Source: Phylloscopus collybita
Taxonomy: Eukaryota; Chordata; Aves; Passeriformes; Phylloscopidae
Assembly (NCBI GenBank): GCA_027886175.1
Contig: JAJNNQ010000031.1
Span: 1,836,501 to 1,900,500, forward strand
Reading direction: 5' to 3'
Length of the DNA: 64,000 bases
Part shown: positions 1 to 10,942 of the stretch, piece by piece
Numbering within the stretch: position 1 is the stretch's first letter
How the letters are laid out: each line of letters begins with the position of its first letter
Position numbers and translations under genes: made by a program
The notes under the pieces: generated by a model
What the model was told of the DNA's origin: nothing
What the model saw: the letters and a program-made list of their open reading frames with translations, nothing else
Database searches by the model: none

Positions 1-280
1 TCTTAAGGCTCTGGGCTCCTCAGAAGAAACAAAAGTACCCTTTTCACATGTGCTGGTGCTGGGAGCCAGCTTCTGACTCAACAGCAGAGTGAAAAAATGT
101 CTGGAGTGGAGGATATTTTCCATTGTTTTCCCAGTGCTCTGAATGAATGGGGAACCTATCAGGAATCAGCTGGAGATACAGGGGACCCCTCACTCAGCTC
201 CACTTTCCACTCCAAGCACAGCACTCATTCCCTTGCAGAGAAAACATCTTGGTTTTGCTTTCCAGAGAAAACAAAAGATG

Positions 281-975
281 TTGAGTGGTTGGAGCGAGTC
301 CAGAGGAGGTCAGGGAGATGCTCTGAGGGCTGAAGTCCCTCTGGAGCCAGGCTGGGAGAGCTGGGAATGTTCCCCTTGGAGAAGGGAAGGCTCCAGAGAG
401 AGCTGGGGGTGTTCACCTGGAGAAGGGAAGGCTCCAGGGAGAGCTGGGAATGTTCCCCTGGAGAAGGGAAGGCTCCAGGGAGAGCTGGGAATGTTCCCCT
501 GGAGAAGGGAAGGCTCCAGAGAGAGCTGGGAATGTTCCCCTGGAGAAGGGAAGGCTCCAGAGAGAGCTGGGGGTGCTCACCTGGAGAAGGGAAGGCTCCA
601 GGGAGAGCTGGGAATGTTCCCCTGGAGAAGGGAAGGCTCCAGGGAGAGCTGGGAATGTTCCCCTGGAGAAGGGAAGGCTCCAGGGAGAGCTGGGAATGTT
701 CCCCTGGAGAAGGGAAGGCTCCAGGGAGAGCTGGGAATGTTCCCCTGGAGAAGGGAAGGCTCCAGGGAGAGCTGGGAATGTTCCCCTGGAGAAGGGAAGG
801 CTCCAGGGAGAGCTCCCAGCCCCTGGCAGGACCTGAAGGGGCTCCAGGAGAGCTGCAGAGGGACTGGGGACAAGGGCTGGAGGGACAGGACACAGGGAAT
901 GGCTCCCACTGCCAGAGGGCAGGGCTGGCTGGGAGATTGGGAATTGGGAATTCCTGCCTGGGAGGACTGGGACAC
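281..975 (+). mobile_element. CR1 LINE 3' fragment, interrupted by a minisatellite
   Basis: The left part (GGTTGGAGCGAGTCCAGAGG at about 287, then AGGGCTGAAG) and the right part (about 820-975, with GACAGGACACAGGGAATGGC and GGCTCCCACTGCC) match successive pieces of avian CR1 3' sequence in plus orientation. Between them the CR1 segment that normally reads GAGCTGGGGTTGTTCAGCC... GAGAAG... is expanded into the 41-bp array at 353-815. It lies in TNFAIP6 intron 2, antisense to that gene. Confidence 0.75.
353..815 (+). repeat. 41-bp minisatellite, 11 copies, derived from CR1
   Basis: Eleven head-to-tail copies start every 41 bp, each holding GAAGGGAAGGCTCCA then GAGAGCTGGGAATGTTCCCC. Variants are few: CCAGAGAG for CCAGGGAG, and GGGGTGTTCACC or GGGGTGCTCACC for GGAATGTTCCCC. 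Because 41 is not a multiple of three, long open frames run through the array in several frames; these are not genes. Confidence 0.95.
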
Positions 976-1139
976 CCTAACACTCATCATGCTCAGTTAC
1001 CAAGTAGGCGGCTTGGGCAAAAAATCCACGGGATTTCCAAATCTCACCGCCCCAGAGCTCCCAACAGCTCTGCCAACCCAGGAGCAGCCCCCCCCTGAAG
1101 AGCCCCGTGAGGAGCAGAGTGGCCTGGCTCTGTCCTGAC

Positions 1140-1277
1140 CTATTTTCCGAGCGGCCTCCAGCTGCTGGTAGGTGGCCAGGTGTCCTCCCTCGTACTCGCA
1201 CACCGCCTTGGCCTCGGCGTAGGTCAGCCGGTACTTGCCGGAGCGCGCCTCGCGGTGATAGACCCCGGCTGCTCGCT
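1140..1277 (-). CDS. TNFAIP6: TNFAIP6 coding exon 2 (start of Link module)
   Basis: The acceptor is CCCCGCAG|AGCGAGC, with AG at 1279-1278, and the donor is ATAG|GTCAGG, with GT at 1139-1138. Both junctions are phase 1. The exon encodes residues 32-77, from ERAAGVYHREARSGKY through the cysteine of KAVCEYEGGHLATY to EAARKI. It is nearly identical to mammalian TSG-6. The acceptor directly abuts a long GGGGACAG-type minisatellite, whose minus strand supplies the pyrimidine tract. Confidence 0.95.
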
Positions 1278-4200
1278 CTGCGGGGACAGCGGGGACAGCA
1301 GGGACAGACAGGGACAGCGGGGACAGACAGGGACAGAGAGGGACAGCAGGGACAGACAGGGACAGACAGGGACAGCGGGGACAGACAGGGACAGAGAGGG
1401 ACAGCAGGGACAGACAGGGACAGACAGGGACAGCGGGGACAGCAGGGACAGACAGGGACACATGGGGACAGACAGGGACAGAGAGGGACAGCGGGGACAG
1501 ACAGGGACAGAGAGGGACAGCAGGGACAGACAGGGACACATGGGGACAGCAGGGACAGACAGGGGCAGACAGGGACACATGGGGACAGCAGAGACAGCAG
1601 GGACAGCAGGGACAGACGGGGACAGCAGGGACAAACAGGGGCAGACAGGGACAGCAGGGACAGACAGGGACAGCAGGGACAGACAGACAGAGGGGGACAC
1701 ACAGGGACAGCGGGGACAGCAGGGACAGACAGGGACACATCGGGACACACGGGGACAGCGGGGACAGACAGGGACAGACAGAGACACATGGGGACACACG
1801 GGGACACATGGGTACAGATAGGGACACATGGGGACAACGGGGACACATGGGCACAACAGGGACATGGGGGACAGCAGGGACACACGGGGACAGACAGGGA
1901 CACACAGGGACACATGGGGACACACCGGGACACGCGGGGACACATGGGTACAGATAGGGACACATGGGGACAACGGGGACACACGGGCACAACAGGGACA
2001 CAGGGGGACAGACAGGGACACACGGGGACACATGGGGGCACATGGGGACACGCGGGGACACATGGGCACAATGGGGACACACAGGGGACACATGGGGACA
2101 CATGGGGACAGACAGGGACAGAGGTCAGCTCTCACCTGCTCCAGCAGCTCCCCCAGCCCTGCAAGTCCGGCTGCTCCTCTTCCAGGGGAAGAGGAAACAT
2201 TCAGATGTGCCAGGCAGGAAAGCCCCAAAGGGATGTGTGACACCCAAAGGGATGAGTGACACCCAAAGGGATGAGTGACACCCAAAGGGATGAGTGACAC
2301 CCAATGGAGTGTGCATGACACCCAAAGGGATGAGTGACACCCAAAGGGATGTGTGTGACACCAAAGGGATGAGTGACACCCAAAGGGATGTGTGTGACAC
2401 CAATGGGATGTGTGTGACACCCAAAGGGATGTGTGTGACACCCAAAGGGATGTGTGTGACACCCAAAGGTGGGATTTGAAGTGGGAGAAGTTTAGCACAG
2501 AGTGAGTCGGTGCTTGGAGAGTTTGTGAACGACAGAAAATCAACCAAAGCTGGGCAGCTGCCCCAGGAGGGCTCCAAGGGCAGCAGTCATGGGCAGGATG
2601 GGGAGGATGGGAAGGATGGGGAGGATGGAGAGGATGGGAAGGATGGGAAGGATGGGAAGGATGGGGAGGATGGGAAGGATGGGGAGGATGGGAAGGATGG
2701 GGAAGGATGGGAAGGATGGGAAGGATGGGGAGGATGGGAAGGATGGGGAGGATGGGAAGGATGGGAAGGATGGGGAAGGATGGGAAGGATGGGGAGGATG
2801 GGAAGGATGGGAAGGATGGGGAGGATGGGGAGGATGGGGAGGATGGGGAGGATGGGGAGGATGGGAAGGATGGGAAGGATGGGGAGGATGGGAAGAATGG
2901 GGAGAAGGGGAAGATGGGAAGGATGGGGAGGATGAGGAGGATGGGAAGGATGGGAAGGATGGGAAGGATGGGGAGGAGGGCAGCAGTCACGGGAAGGATG
3001 TGGGGTCAGCATCCCGAGCTCTGCGCATCCCGCCTGGCTCGGGGGAAGCTCCTTCTGGATCCCTATCACAGCCTCCTTTTGGCTGCGACTCCGAGAGCCT
3101 TTGGAAGATGAATCAGAGCTTTGTTTTGAATCTCCAGAGAAGTGAAATCACAGCTACTTGGACAGAGGAGAGGCAGAAATTAAAAGGGGGGAAAATGTGA
3201 AATAAAAATATCTGAGCGTGTGTCACAAAGGGCAGGACCAGAACAATCGCTGGCTGACATTTCTGCTGCACGGAAAATTAAAGCACTTTCTTCTTCATAA
3301 TTCTTTTTTTTTTTTTTTTTTTTTTGGACTTTGCCGTGGCAAGTCCGAGATAAAACAGCTTTCCAAGGAAACCTAGAAACTGCCAGCGCTGCTGCAAGCT
3401 TTACAATCTTTGCATGTTGCACTTGTCTGGTGCCATATGTATGGGAATCTGTCTCAGCAGCAATCTGCATGTCTAATCTGAAGGGGCTTTTTGTTTAGGT
3501 CTGGCTGATATTTAGCATAATCTGAGAGGAATGGCTGTCTGCAGCTCTCTGCCCAGCCAACGTGACTGAGAAAAGATGGAAAGCAGGGAGAGTTTGTTAC
3601 AGTAGTTATTTGTAGCAGGAAAAATAAAGAATGTATTTTCTAGGGACAGGCTTGGAGCTCGGTGCTTTTGGCTGGGTTAGGGGAGGGTTTTTAAAAAAGC
3701 CACTGAATTGTGGTTGGGAATGGTGAGAGCCCTTAATAGACACAGGATGACGTTTGCCAGGGTGGGTTTTGGACCTGCAGTCGCTGGCCTTGTGCCCAGA
3801 GAAATAAATTAAAGCGCTGACAACAGTCTCAGGAGAGGGAGAGCCTCTTCCTGCAACATCCCTGGGAATATCACTGCTGTGGGCACGGGGGGGTAACAGC
3901 TCCTCCAGGGAAAAACCTTCCTGAAGGAGCCAGTTCCATTAGCCAGAACAACCCACAGCTGCACGTTCTAGTGCAAAATCTCCTTTTTAATTAAGAATTT
4001 ATTCATAGGAAGTATTGCTTTTCAGTCACTTCTCATGGCTAAGCTCATGAGAAATCAAGAGAAAGCAGCTGACTGCATGTGCAGAGCTGGGAATGTTGGG
4101 TTGGATTGGGAATGCAGGCAGGTAAATCCCTGAATCCCTCAGCACAGTGCTGGGCCTGCCTGAAGCTCAGGGGACAGCCTGGAATCCACTGATCCCTGCA

Positions 4201-7200
4201 GAGCCCAGGGGAGCTGGGAGGTGATTGGAAACCACTGATGGTGTTCCTTGAGCTCCCAGAGCTGCCACTAAAAACTCCCCAGTTTTAGCTGGGTTTGGTT
4301 TTTTTTTCCACCTGGCAGTGTTGTTTTCAGCTCTGACCCCTCTAAAGGCATCTCCCCCCAATTATTGCTGGCAGGTCACTGTGGACAGGCAGCAGATTTT
4401 CCAGAATATGGCTGGGAAGGTCAGCTCTTCACAGTCTGCAAGGCTGAAACCAACAGCAGCACCACCCTGTGAGGAGCAACCAGCTCTCATCTCTTTTTAT
4501 TCCTCTGCAACATGGAGAAATAGCCTCTGGAAAAACAGACCACACACACATCCTCCCCCAGCTCTGAGAGCTGCTGCTGGCCCTGGGTGTCCCAATTAAT
4601 GACACAGCATCCCCTGACAGAAAATCCTAATTAACTGATGGGATCTTGCACTGGCAATTTTTGCTCCCCCCCTCGCTCCTTAATTCCAGGTGGGGCTGTG
4701 CAGGCAGATAAACTCAAGATCAAACACAGACCTGGGTCAGAGCAGGGTTAACTCTTCATTTACATATTTATGTCTCTGGATATAGCTCTATATGCATATT
4801 CACAGGAAAGTGCACACAAATTGCTCTTTCTGGAGGTGAGCTCCTGGCCCTGCAGATAAACCCGCAGGAAAAGTTGATTTTTTTTCTTGGAAGTGCAAGC
4901 ATGTGCCAGGGTGCTTGCACTTCCCAGAAAAAGGGCCCCCAACAGGGCCATGGGTTCCACGGCTGTCAGGACAGGTTTGTTCCAACTCCCACTCCCTAAA
5001 ATGCCTCCTTGGAGCCCAGAGACAGCGGGATCCTGCGAGGGCAGTGACCCTCAGCTCAGCCACAGCAGCAGGAGATGGTGAAACGCGGCCAAGCCCTGCT
5101 GCACAAACACAAGCAGCGTGAAATCTGGCCAGCAAAGCACCTGCAATATGCACCAACCCAACGTGAAATGCTAAATGAGGAGGAATATTTCACTTCTAAG
5201 CAGAGGGTGGCCACGTGGAGCTTCTGGCACGGGCCTCTGCTACTCAGAGAACTTCACCAAACGGGGTCAGTGCAGCCCCTAAACCCCCCTGACACACGGA
5301 GTGGGAATGGGAAAGGGATTGGAATTGTGAGCAGAGTGCAGCAGCTCTCTTGGAAAACCCCATGGCACTGAGACCTGGCACCGGAATGAGCCCAGGAGCA
5401 AATCTGGGCAACGCTGTGCCCACCTCCCCTCTCTGGCTGACAATAAACCCCTGGTCACAAAGTGCTGGTGGCAAAAATCAGCAGCACTAAAATTCCATCA
5501 GCACCGGGAATGTGTCCCCAAGGAGGTGCCAGAGGCAGCTGCACTGGCTGAGGAGCAAGAGAGGTTTTGTGACAAGGAGAAAGGTAAAAGCCAGGAGTGC
5601 TGAGTGACAGCAATTCAGGATTTGATATGCATCTATGCTAAGGGAGGGAAAAGGTAAAACGGAAATTTTCCTGAATTTTGGGTTTGGTTCTTTATCAGAA
5701 GAGGAGAAAAGCAAAGCTCAGATGTCACTGTGGATCCCCAGGTTTTATTCCACTGATGCTCCAGCACAGTGAGGCTGAGATTGGGGTGACTTCTTTTACT
5801 ATTCCAGTTATTTTATTTTAAACGCAAAGAAGCATGAGCTGGATGGCTGTGAATTTGCCAATTCTATCTTCATTTATACACAGAGTCACTGAATTCCACT
5901 GGTAATTCAATTAACTGCACTCTGAGGTTCATTTAAAATAATGTTATTGCTGTACTTACACAAGATGGTGCATTTCTATTCTGGTTTGTTTATTTACAGA
6001 AAGCCATCAGGTTTTTACCCCCTGGTTTATTTCTATTTACTCTCCTGGTAAATGCTTAGAGGTGTAGCCAAACAAAATTTCATGATGCATTCCAATTAGC
6101 AAACAGTTGCTCCATTTTAAAGCATTTAAAATATTTTTTTTTTACTTCCACTGGACTCCAATTCATGCAAAGTGCTCAAACGATCTCTGTTATCCCAAGT
6201 TTTTTGAACAGCAGAGGTGGAGCCTGGAGCTGCCAAGCTACTCTTTCCTGGTGCTCTCCCCACCTGAGCACCCTCAGGAGCTGTGAGGCACAATAGGCAC
6301 GGGTTTGGTTTGGGGAGGGGAAAGAGAAGTCATTAAAAACGTGCTGCCAAATGGAAAAGAATCATTTCTGTGCCTCGTTCGGCGTTGCCGGTGCTTTGCA
6401 GGCTCCGCTGAGAGCGGCTGGAGCCACGTGGTGGCTCAGGAGACACCTGAGCACAGCCGGCTCCAGGGATCCCTGAAAATCCTCAGGGAAACACGCACCA
6501 TTCAACAGGGGATGGAGGATTTGGGAATATTTGACTGGAAAGCAGAGCGCTGGGTGCGTGCCTTTATTTTGGCATCCTCCTGGAGGCTCTGTCCCCAGTC
6601 AGTTCTCTGATTTTTTTTTCTGGATAATTCTAACGAGCTGTAAAACAACCCTCGGAGCTCTCGCAAGCCACTCGAGGTACAAGACACCGTTCCCGCAGCA
6701 TTTTTGCCTTGCCCTTTTGAAATCTCCTCTGAAAGAAGCTGCTAAACGATGCGAACGACCCAATGGCCGAAATTTCTGCCCGTTTCCAGAAAGCCAAGGA
6801 ATATTATCACTGTGGTTATTTCCACACCACTTCGTTTCACACGCAGGACCCCAGGCATGGGAAGCACGTTCATGCAGAAAGTAATTTCGTTCCTTTGGCA
6901 AAAGTTTCTTTTCAGGCTCGTTTTCCCTCAAAACAAAGCCACTGTTATTTAATGCACGCAGTTGGCACTTTACCCCCCGCTGCAGGAAAAGACATTCAGA
7001 TGAAATGTTCTGTAATTACCTTTTCCTGCAGTTCAGCGAAACTGGACGAGGAGTAAGCTCCTAAAAAGGGACGGCCGCTACTCAGGTAAAGAGATTTCAA
7101 TAAATTTCAGTGCAGAATTTGGCTGACACCAATGCTCAGCTCAGTTTCGCGGTGCTGGGTGCCCATCCTTCCCCTGCAGCGAACGACTGGCGATAAAGAA

Positions 7201-7306
7201 GTCATTTCTTACCTAACCAGATGGAGTTATGCAGCACTCCATCCTTGAAGCCCCAGGCTGCAGCCTCGTCCCACAGCAGGGCAGAGAAGAGGAGCAGTGC
7301 AATCAT
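1140..7306 (-). CDS. TNFAIP6: TNFAIP6 (TSG-6), first two coding exons, 3' part outside window
   Basis: TSG-6 is a secreted, cytokine-induced hyaluronan-binding protein with a Link module followed by a CUB domain. It transfers heavy chains from inter-alpha-inhibitor to hyaluronan and dampens inflammation. Exon 1 (7306-7213) and exon 2 (1277-1140) join in phase to give 77 residues plus one base. They encode a signal peptide, the conserved WGFKDG and HNSIWLERAAGVYHREARSG stretches, and the first half of the Link module. Lys and Tyr in SGKY correspond to the first hyaluronan-contacting residues of the family. Intron 1 is 5.9 kb and full of minisatellites. Exons 3 onward, with the rest of Link and the CUB domain, would lie left of position 1. 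The orientation, divergent from NMI, matches the human locus. Identity is from recall of the human protein and is close to certain. Confidence 0.94.
1278..2118 (+). repeat. GGGACA-type minisatellite (about 10-bp unit) in TNFAIP6 intron 1
   Basis: About 840 bp of degenerate decamers: GGGACAGACA, GGGACAGCGG, GGGACAGCAG and GGGACACATG. The left third is GACAGACA-rich and the right part is GACACATGG-rich. The G-rich strand is plus, so the TNFAIP6 transcript reads the C-rich strand (TGTCCC units). The array begins at the exon 2 acceptor. The long proline/cysteine/valine or Gly-Thr-Asp-Arg open frames here are repeat read-throughs. Confidence 0.95.
2213..2474 (+). repeat. 19/21-bp minisatellite in TNFAIP6 intron 1
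   Basis: About 13 copies of GGGATGAGTGACACCCAAA (19 bp) or GGGATGTGTGTGACACCCAAA (21 bp), with occasional CCAATGG variants. The 19-bp form dominates the left side and the 21-bp form the right. Confidence 0.9.
2586..2985 (+). repeat. GGATGGGRA 9-bp minisatellite in TNFAIP6 intron 1
   Basis: About 44 copies of the nonamer GGATGGGAA or GGATGGGGA over 400 bp, strongly strand-asymmetric in purines. The nonamer is a multiple of three, so all frames stay open (Gly-Arg-Met, Asp-Gly-Lys and Pro-Ile-Leu repeats); none is a gene. Confidence 0.95.
2986..7212. other. Rest of TNFAIP6 intron 1
   Basis: Unique-looking intron sequence with a T-run at 3304-3325 and no exon, CR1 copy or RNA gene that I can recognise. 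Confidence 0.6.
7213..7306 (-). CDS. TNFAIP6: TNFAIP6 coding exon 1 (signal peptide)
   Basis: Reading the minus strand from the ATG at 7306-7304 gives MIALLLFSALLWDEAAAWGF and then KDGVLHNSIWL. This is a classic signal peptide with a hydrophobic core (residues 2-11) and likely cleavage after AAA, before the conserved Trp-Gly-Phe of mature TSG-6. The ATG has G at -3. The exon ends in phase 1 at a strong donor, G|GTAAGA, with the GT at 7212-7211. The start matches the family start. Confidence 0.94.
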
Positions 7307-7364
7307 CTCCGGGGCAGCGAAGGGCTGGGAATGTTCCCGGCTCTCACACTCCGAGGCTGGCTCC

Positions 7365-7510
7365 GCAGCTGGCTCGATCCTCCCGCAACATCTGGGAGCC
7401 AGATCTTAAATAGCGAGCTCAGCCGTGAGGTCAGCGGGGCTGCTCCAATTGTGCTGCCGCGCTTCTTACCCAACTGCTGCGGGGTCTGCAGCGGCCCATG
7501 TGACTCACGG
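7365..7510 (-). promoter_or_regulatory. TNFAIP6: TNFAIP6 proximal promoter: TATA-like box, C/EBP and AP-1 sites
   Basis: On the minus strand a TATTTAA box lies at 7412-7406, about 100 bp above the ATG. This predicts transcription starting near 7380. Upstream are TTGGGTAAG at 7473-7465, which fits the C/EBP pattern TKNNGNAAK, and a perfect AP-1 site TGACTCA at 7507-7501. C/EBP (NF-IL6) and AP-1 sites close to the start are known to drive TNF and IL-1 induction of human TSG-6, so this layout looks conserved. Site function here is inferred. Confidence 0.7.
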
Positions 7511-7519
7511 GCTGGCTCT

Positions 7520-8420
7520 GCTCGCTCCCAGCCTGGCCAAGAATCCATCCCCGTCCCTCGGTGCTGCAGCACCCACGGATGCTGCCCCAAAGCCAAGCTC
7601 TGTTCGTTCCTCAGCCCTCGCTGCCTTCAGATTCCGTGCAATAAACCCAGGAGCCGGCTGGGAGCGTCTCCAGCCACCACCATTTACAGCATCCCCGGCA
7701 TCCCACACGCTCCCTCTCACCCTCATTTAAACATTCACTCCTTTTATTTGGGGTTTGTTTTCATGGTGGATTCATTTTTCACAGGGGGTTTATTCTTTTC
7801 ACAGTGACCCGAGCAATGAAAAGAAGTCAGGAGAGAGTATTTTGCGCTGATTGTTTGAATTCACTTTCCCCTGCACGGGATGTGTAATCGCAAATCAAAC
7901 TCGCGCCTCAGCGCGAAGCTGCAAGTGTCAAAAGCAGCTGCTCTTTGTTCTGCAAGTGGGAAACCAAGCTCAAAACTTCCCCTCCAGACCGCAGTTTAAA
8001 GCCTGATTCACAGCGTGACAGCTGTCTGCCTGCCTTCCCTTCTGGCTGCAAGCGAATCCTGCAGCTGCTGCTCCTGGGTGAGTGGGAGAGGAGAAAGGGG
8101 GAAAGATGAGGGGATGGAAAAATGGGGCTCCACACTCGCCAGCAGCCCTTGGAAAAAAAACCAAAAAACCTCTGCCCTCCACTTGTGATAGCTGTGGGCA
8201 ACCTCTGAGTCAGGAGCTGCAGACAGAGATGTGCTCATGGGCGTGCAAACAACCAAATGAATGAGATGGATGAAAAGGGAAGGGTGGAGGTGTCTGTGCC
8301 TCCTCACAGATATTTTAGCACAGATGACTTGTGCCTCTGAGGAAGGGTCCTCATCACTGCAGCCCTCAAGTGGTGAATGCTGAACAGCCAGGGGTTGGTG
8401 CTTTCTCTGGACTTGTTTTC
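7520..8420. other. Intergenic, upstream of TNFAIP6
   Basis: Moderately GC-rich sequence behind the TNFAIP6 promoter. I see no gene or clear repeat. Distal enhancer sites are possible but unsupported. Confidence 0.5.
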
Positions 8421-8423
8421 TGC

Positions 8424-8690
8424 AGAATCCCAGAATTATTGAGGTTGGAAAAGTCTTTCCAGCTCATGGAGTCCCAGCTGTGCCCGATGCCCACCTTGTC
8501 CCCAGCCCAGAGCTCTGAGTGCCACCTCCAGGAATTCCTGGGACACCTCCAGGGATGGGCACTCCAAACCTCCCTGGGCACTTCCAACCCCTGAGCACCC
8601 CTGCCAGGAAGGATTTTTTCCCCCAAAGGTGCAAAAATGGGATTTTCAGCACTTCCAGGGCTCCTTTTCTGTTGCTGCTGGGAGGGGTTT
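8424..8690 (-). mobile_element. CR1 3' fragment, first of a near-duplicate pair
   Basis: Begins with the CR1 3'-end complement (CAGAATCCCAGAATTATTGA then GGTTGGAAAAG) and runs on through CCACCTCCAGGAATTCCTGG and CTCCAAACCTCCCTGGGCAC. Orientation is minus. Confidence 0.8.
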
Positions 8691-8821
8691 GGAGCTGTGG
8701 GGGAACAGAAAATGTTCCCTGTGCCAGAAGGGGCTGGGGCAGGGACACCTCTGCTGCTGGGGCTGCCATGGGATGGATATTCCCTGCTGGGAAAAGCCTT
8801 TGGGATTCTGCTGCTCAGGGC

Positions 8822-9055
8822 CCCAGAAATGAGGTTGGGAAAGAGCTCCAAGGTCATGGAGTCCCCACTGTGCCCCATGCCCACCTTGTCCCCAAGTGCC
8901 ACCTCCAGGAATTCCTGGGACATCTCCAGGGAGGGGCACTCCAAACCTCCCTGGGCACTTCCAAGGCCTGAGCACCCTTTCCATGGGGAAATTCCACCCT
9001 GAGCTCCCCTGGCCCAGCCTGAGGCCGTTCCCTCTCCTCCTGTCCCTTGTTGCCA
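8822..9055 (-). mobile_element. CR1 3' fragment, second of a near-duplicate pair
   Basis: Repeats the layout of 8424-8690 with the same unusual motifs (GCCCACCTTGTCCCCA, CCACCTCCAGGAATTCCTGG, CTCCAAACCTCCCTGGGCAC), then continues into GAGGCCGTTCCCTCTCCTCC, CR1 sequence further from the 3' end. Confidence 0.75.
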
Positions 9056-9084
9056 ACCTCCTGTCAGGGAGTTGCTGAGAGATT

Positions 9085-9290
9085 TGTTACAGTCAGAGGT
9101 GAGGTTAATTCCCTTTGATGGACTAATTGGGTGCTTTTCATCAATTATGCTAATTTCCTAAACCCTATAAAAACATACCAAATGGCTTCTGTGGACATCC
9201 TTCCATTACTGCCCCTGAAGGCCTTGAAATAAAAATGCGATTTTCTATTCCCTCCTGACTAAAATGATCCCGAGTTTCATTTCCAGCTTG
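9085..9290 (+). other. Possible LTR-like promoter/polyA fragment
   Basis: A TATAAAAA box at 9166-9173 is followed 55 bp later by AATAAA at 9228-9233, an arrangement seen in the R region of retroviral LTRs. No terminal TG...CA pair or target duplication was found. It could be chance. Confidence 0.25.
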
Positions 9291-9841
9291 GGAAAAAGGC
9301 AACACCTGGGGACAAGGTGGACATCAGGCACAGCTTGGATGATCCTGGAGGGGTTTTCCACCCTCAGTGATGCTGGGACTCCAGGAGAAGCCCTGCAGGG
9401 CTCAGCACAGGTTTCATAGTGAAGGATTCGTGTTTTGCAGTGTCAGCCAAGTCCCACCTCCAGGCCTGCCCTCCCCAGGGAGCTGCAAAGGGAAGTTTCT
9501 ACCTGCAAATCCCAGCAGAACCTCTCACCACCAGGAAGACATTCCACAGCTGGACACGGCATCCAGCTGACATTCTTCAGCTTTCTTCCAAGTTTCCCAC
9601 ATTTAAATATATCCCAGACAAATCTTATATAAATTGGAGGGGGAGAAGTGACTTGGTTAACTCTTTCCTTAACTTTTTCCTTAACTCTTTCCCCATTAAG
9701 AAATAGTTTGGGAGTTTTTCTCTGGGTTTCAGCAGCACTCAAAGTGAACCCTGAACTTGGTGATGCCCAAACTGGTGTGACACCCACAGTGACAAAAGAG
9801 AGGAAAAAACCATGCAGGAGCTTAATGAATGAGGATGAAGG

Positions 9842-9874
<33 letters not shown>

Positions 9875-10911
9875 TGTATGTGGGTCATGAATCTCTTTGC
9901 ATTAATTTAAATATCAAGCACCTAAACTTTTCTTTCTTCTTCGATTTAAAAACACAGGGGAGAGTATTTATAGATGAATTATGGATTTTAGATTTTGTAT
10001 TCATATCTTATTATTGGTGGTGTAGAAGATATTACAATTACATCCTTTATGGCTTTGAGAATGATCCGGAGAACAATCCCAAAAATGATGGATTTAAATG
10101 GAAGGAATGCAGTGAAAAGCCTTTCATTGGAATTTTTTTTTTTTTTTTAAAGAAACTGTAATCTCATTCAGAAAAATCTCTTGGATGGAAGTGTAGGAAA
10201 AGGAGTGCAGGGAAAGGAGGGAGTGGGAGAATTAAGGTTGTTTTTTCTTATGAGAAAAACACTAAAAATAGCTGCTGTGAATTGAATTTGCTTTTTGAAT
10301 TTACATTTGGGGAAACTTGGGAATGGAGGAAGAGCTGTTTAACCTGAAGAGAGTTAAAAGCCTGACAATAAAATAATTCCAATCCCATCCCATCCCAAGT
10401 TAAATTTAGGCCGAAAAGCCGAAGATGATTTCAAACCAGAAGTTGAGATAGGTTTTAGAACAGCCAAACAAGAACACCTGATTTCTTCTGGATATTTGGG
10501 GAGGAACTTGGACTTGATGTTCTTTAAAAAGAGGCCACTTCCACCTATCTTATCTTTATTCCATTTTAAACCAATTTGTTTTTACTTTAAACTTTTTTCC
10601 CCATAAACTGAGGTACAAGGTACAAGCTGAAGGGCTGTCCCAGGACCTCCACAGAGAACTTAAGAACCCTCAAAATCCAACCAAATGGCAGAAATAATTA
10701 TCATTACATAAATTATTCCTGCTGGACACTCCAACCTTCCTTCCTCAGAACATCTTGAATTAGCTCAGTCTGTCCTGCTGCAACTTCAGATTATTTCTTT
10801 CTTTTGTGTTTTTTTGTTGTTGTTGTTGTTGTTGTTTTTGGTGGGTTGTTGTTGTTGTTGTTGTTGTTGTTTTTTGGGGTTTTTTGTGGGTTTGGGGTTT
10901 TTTTTGTTTTG

Positions 10912-10942
<31 letters not shown>

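Noticed and set aside
1278..2985. CRISPR-like array
   Set aside because: Units are contiguous and degenerate with no spacers, and the context is a vertebrate genome.
977..2990. Long minus-strand frames rich in Cys, Pro, Val, Ser (up to 588 codons)
   Set aside because: They are read-throughs of the GGGACA and GGATGG arrays. Only the TNFAIP6 exon 2 part (1277-1140) has real protein sense.
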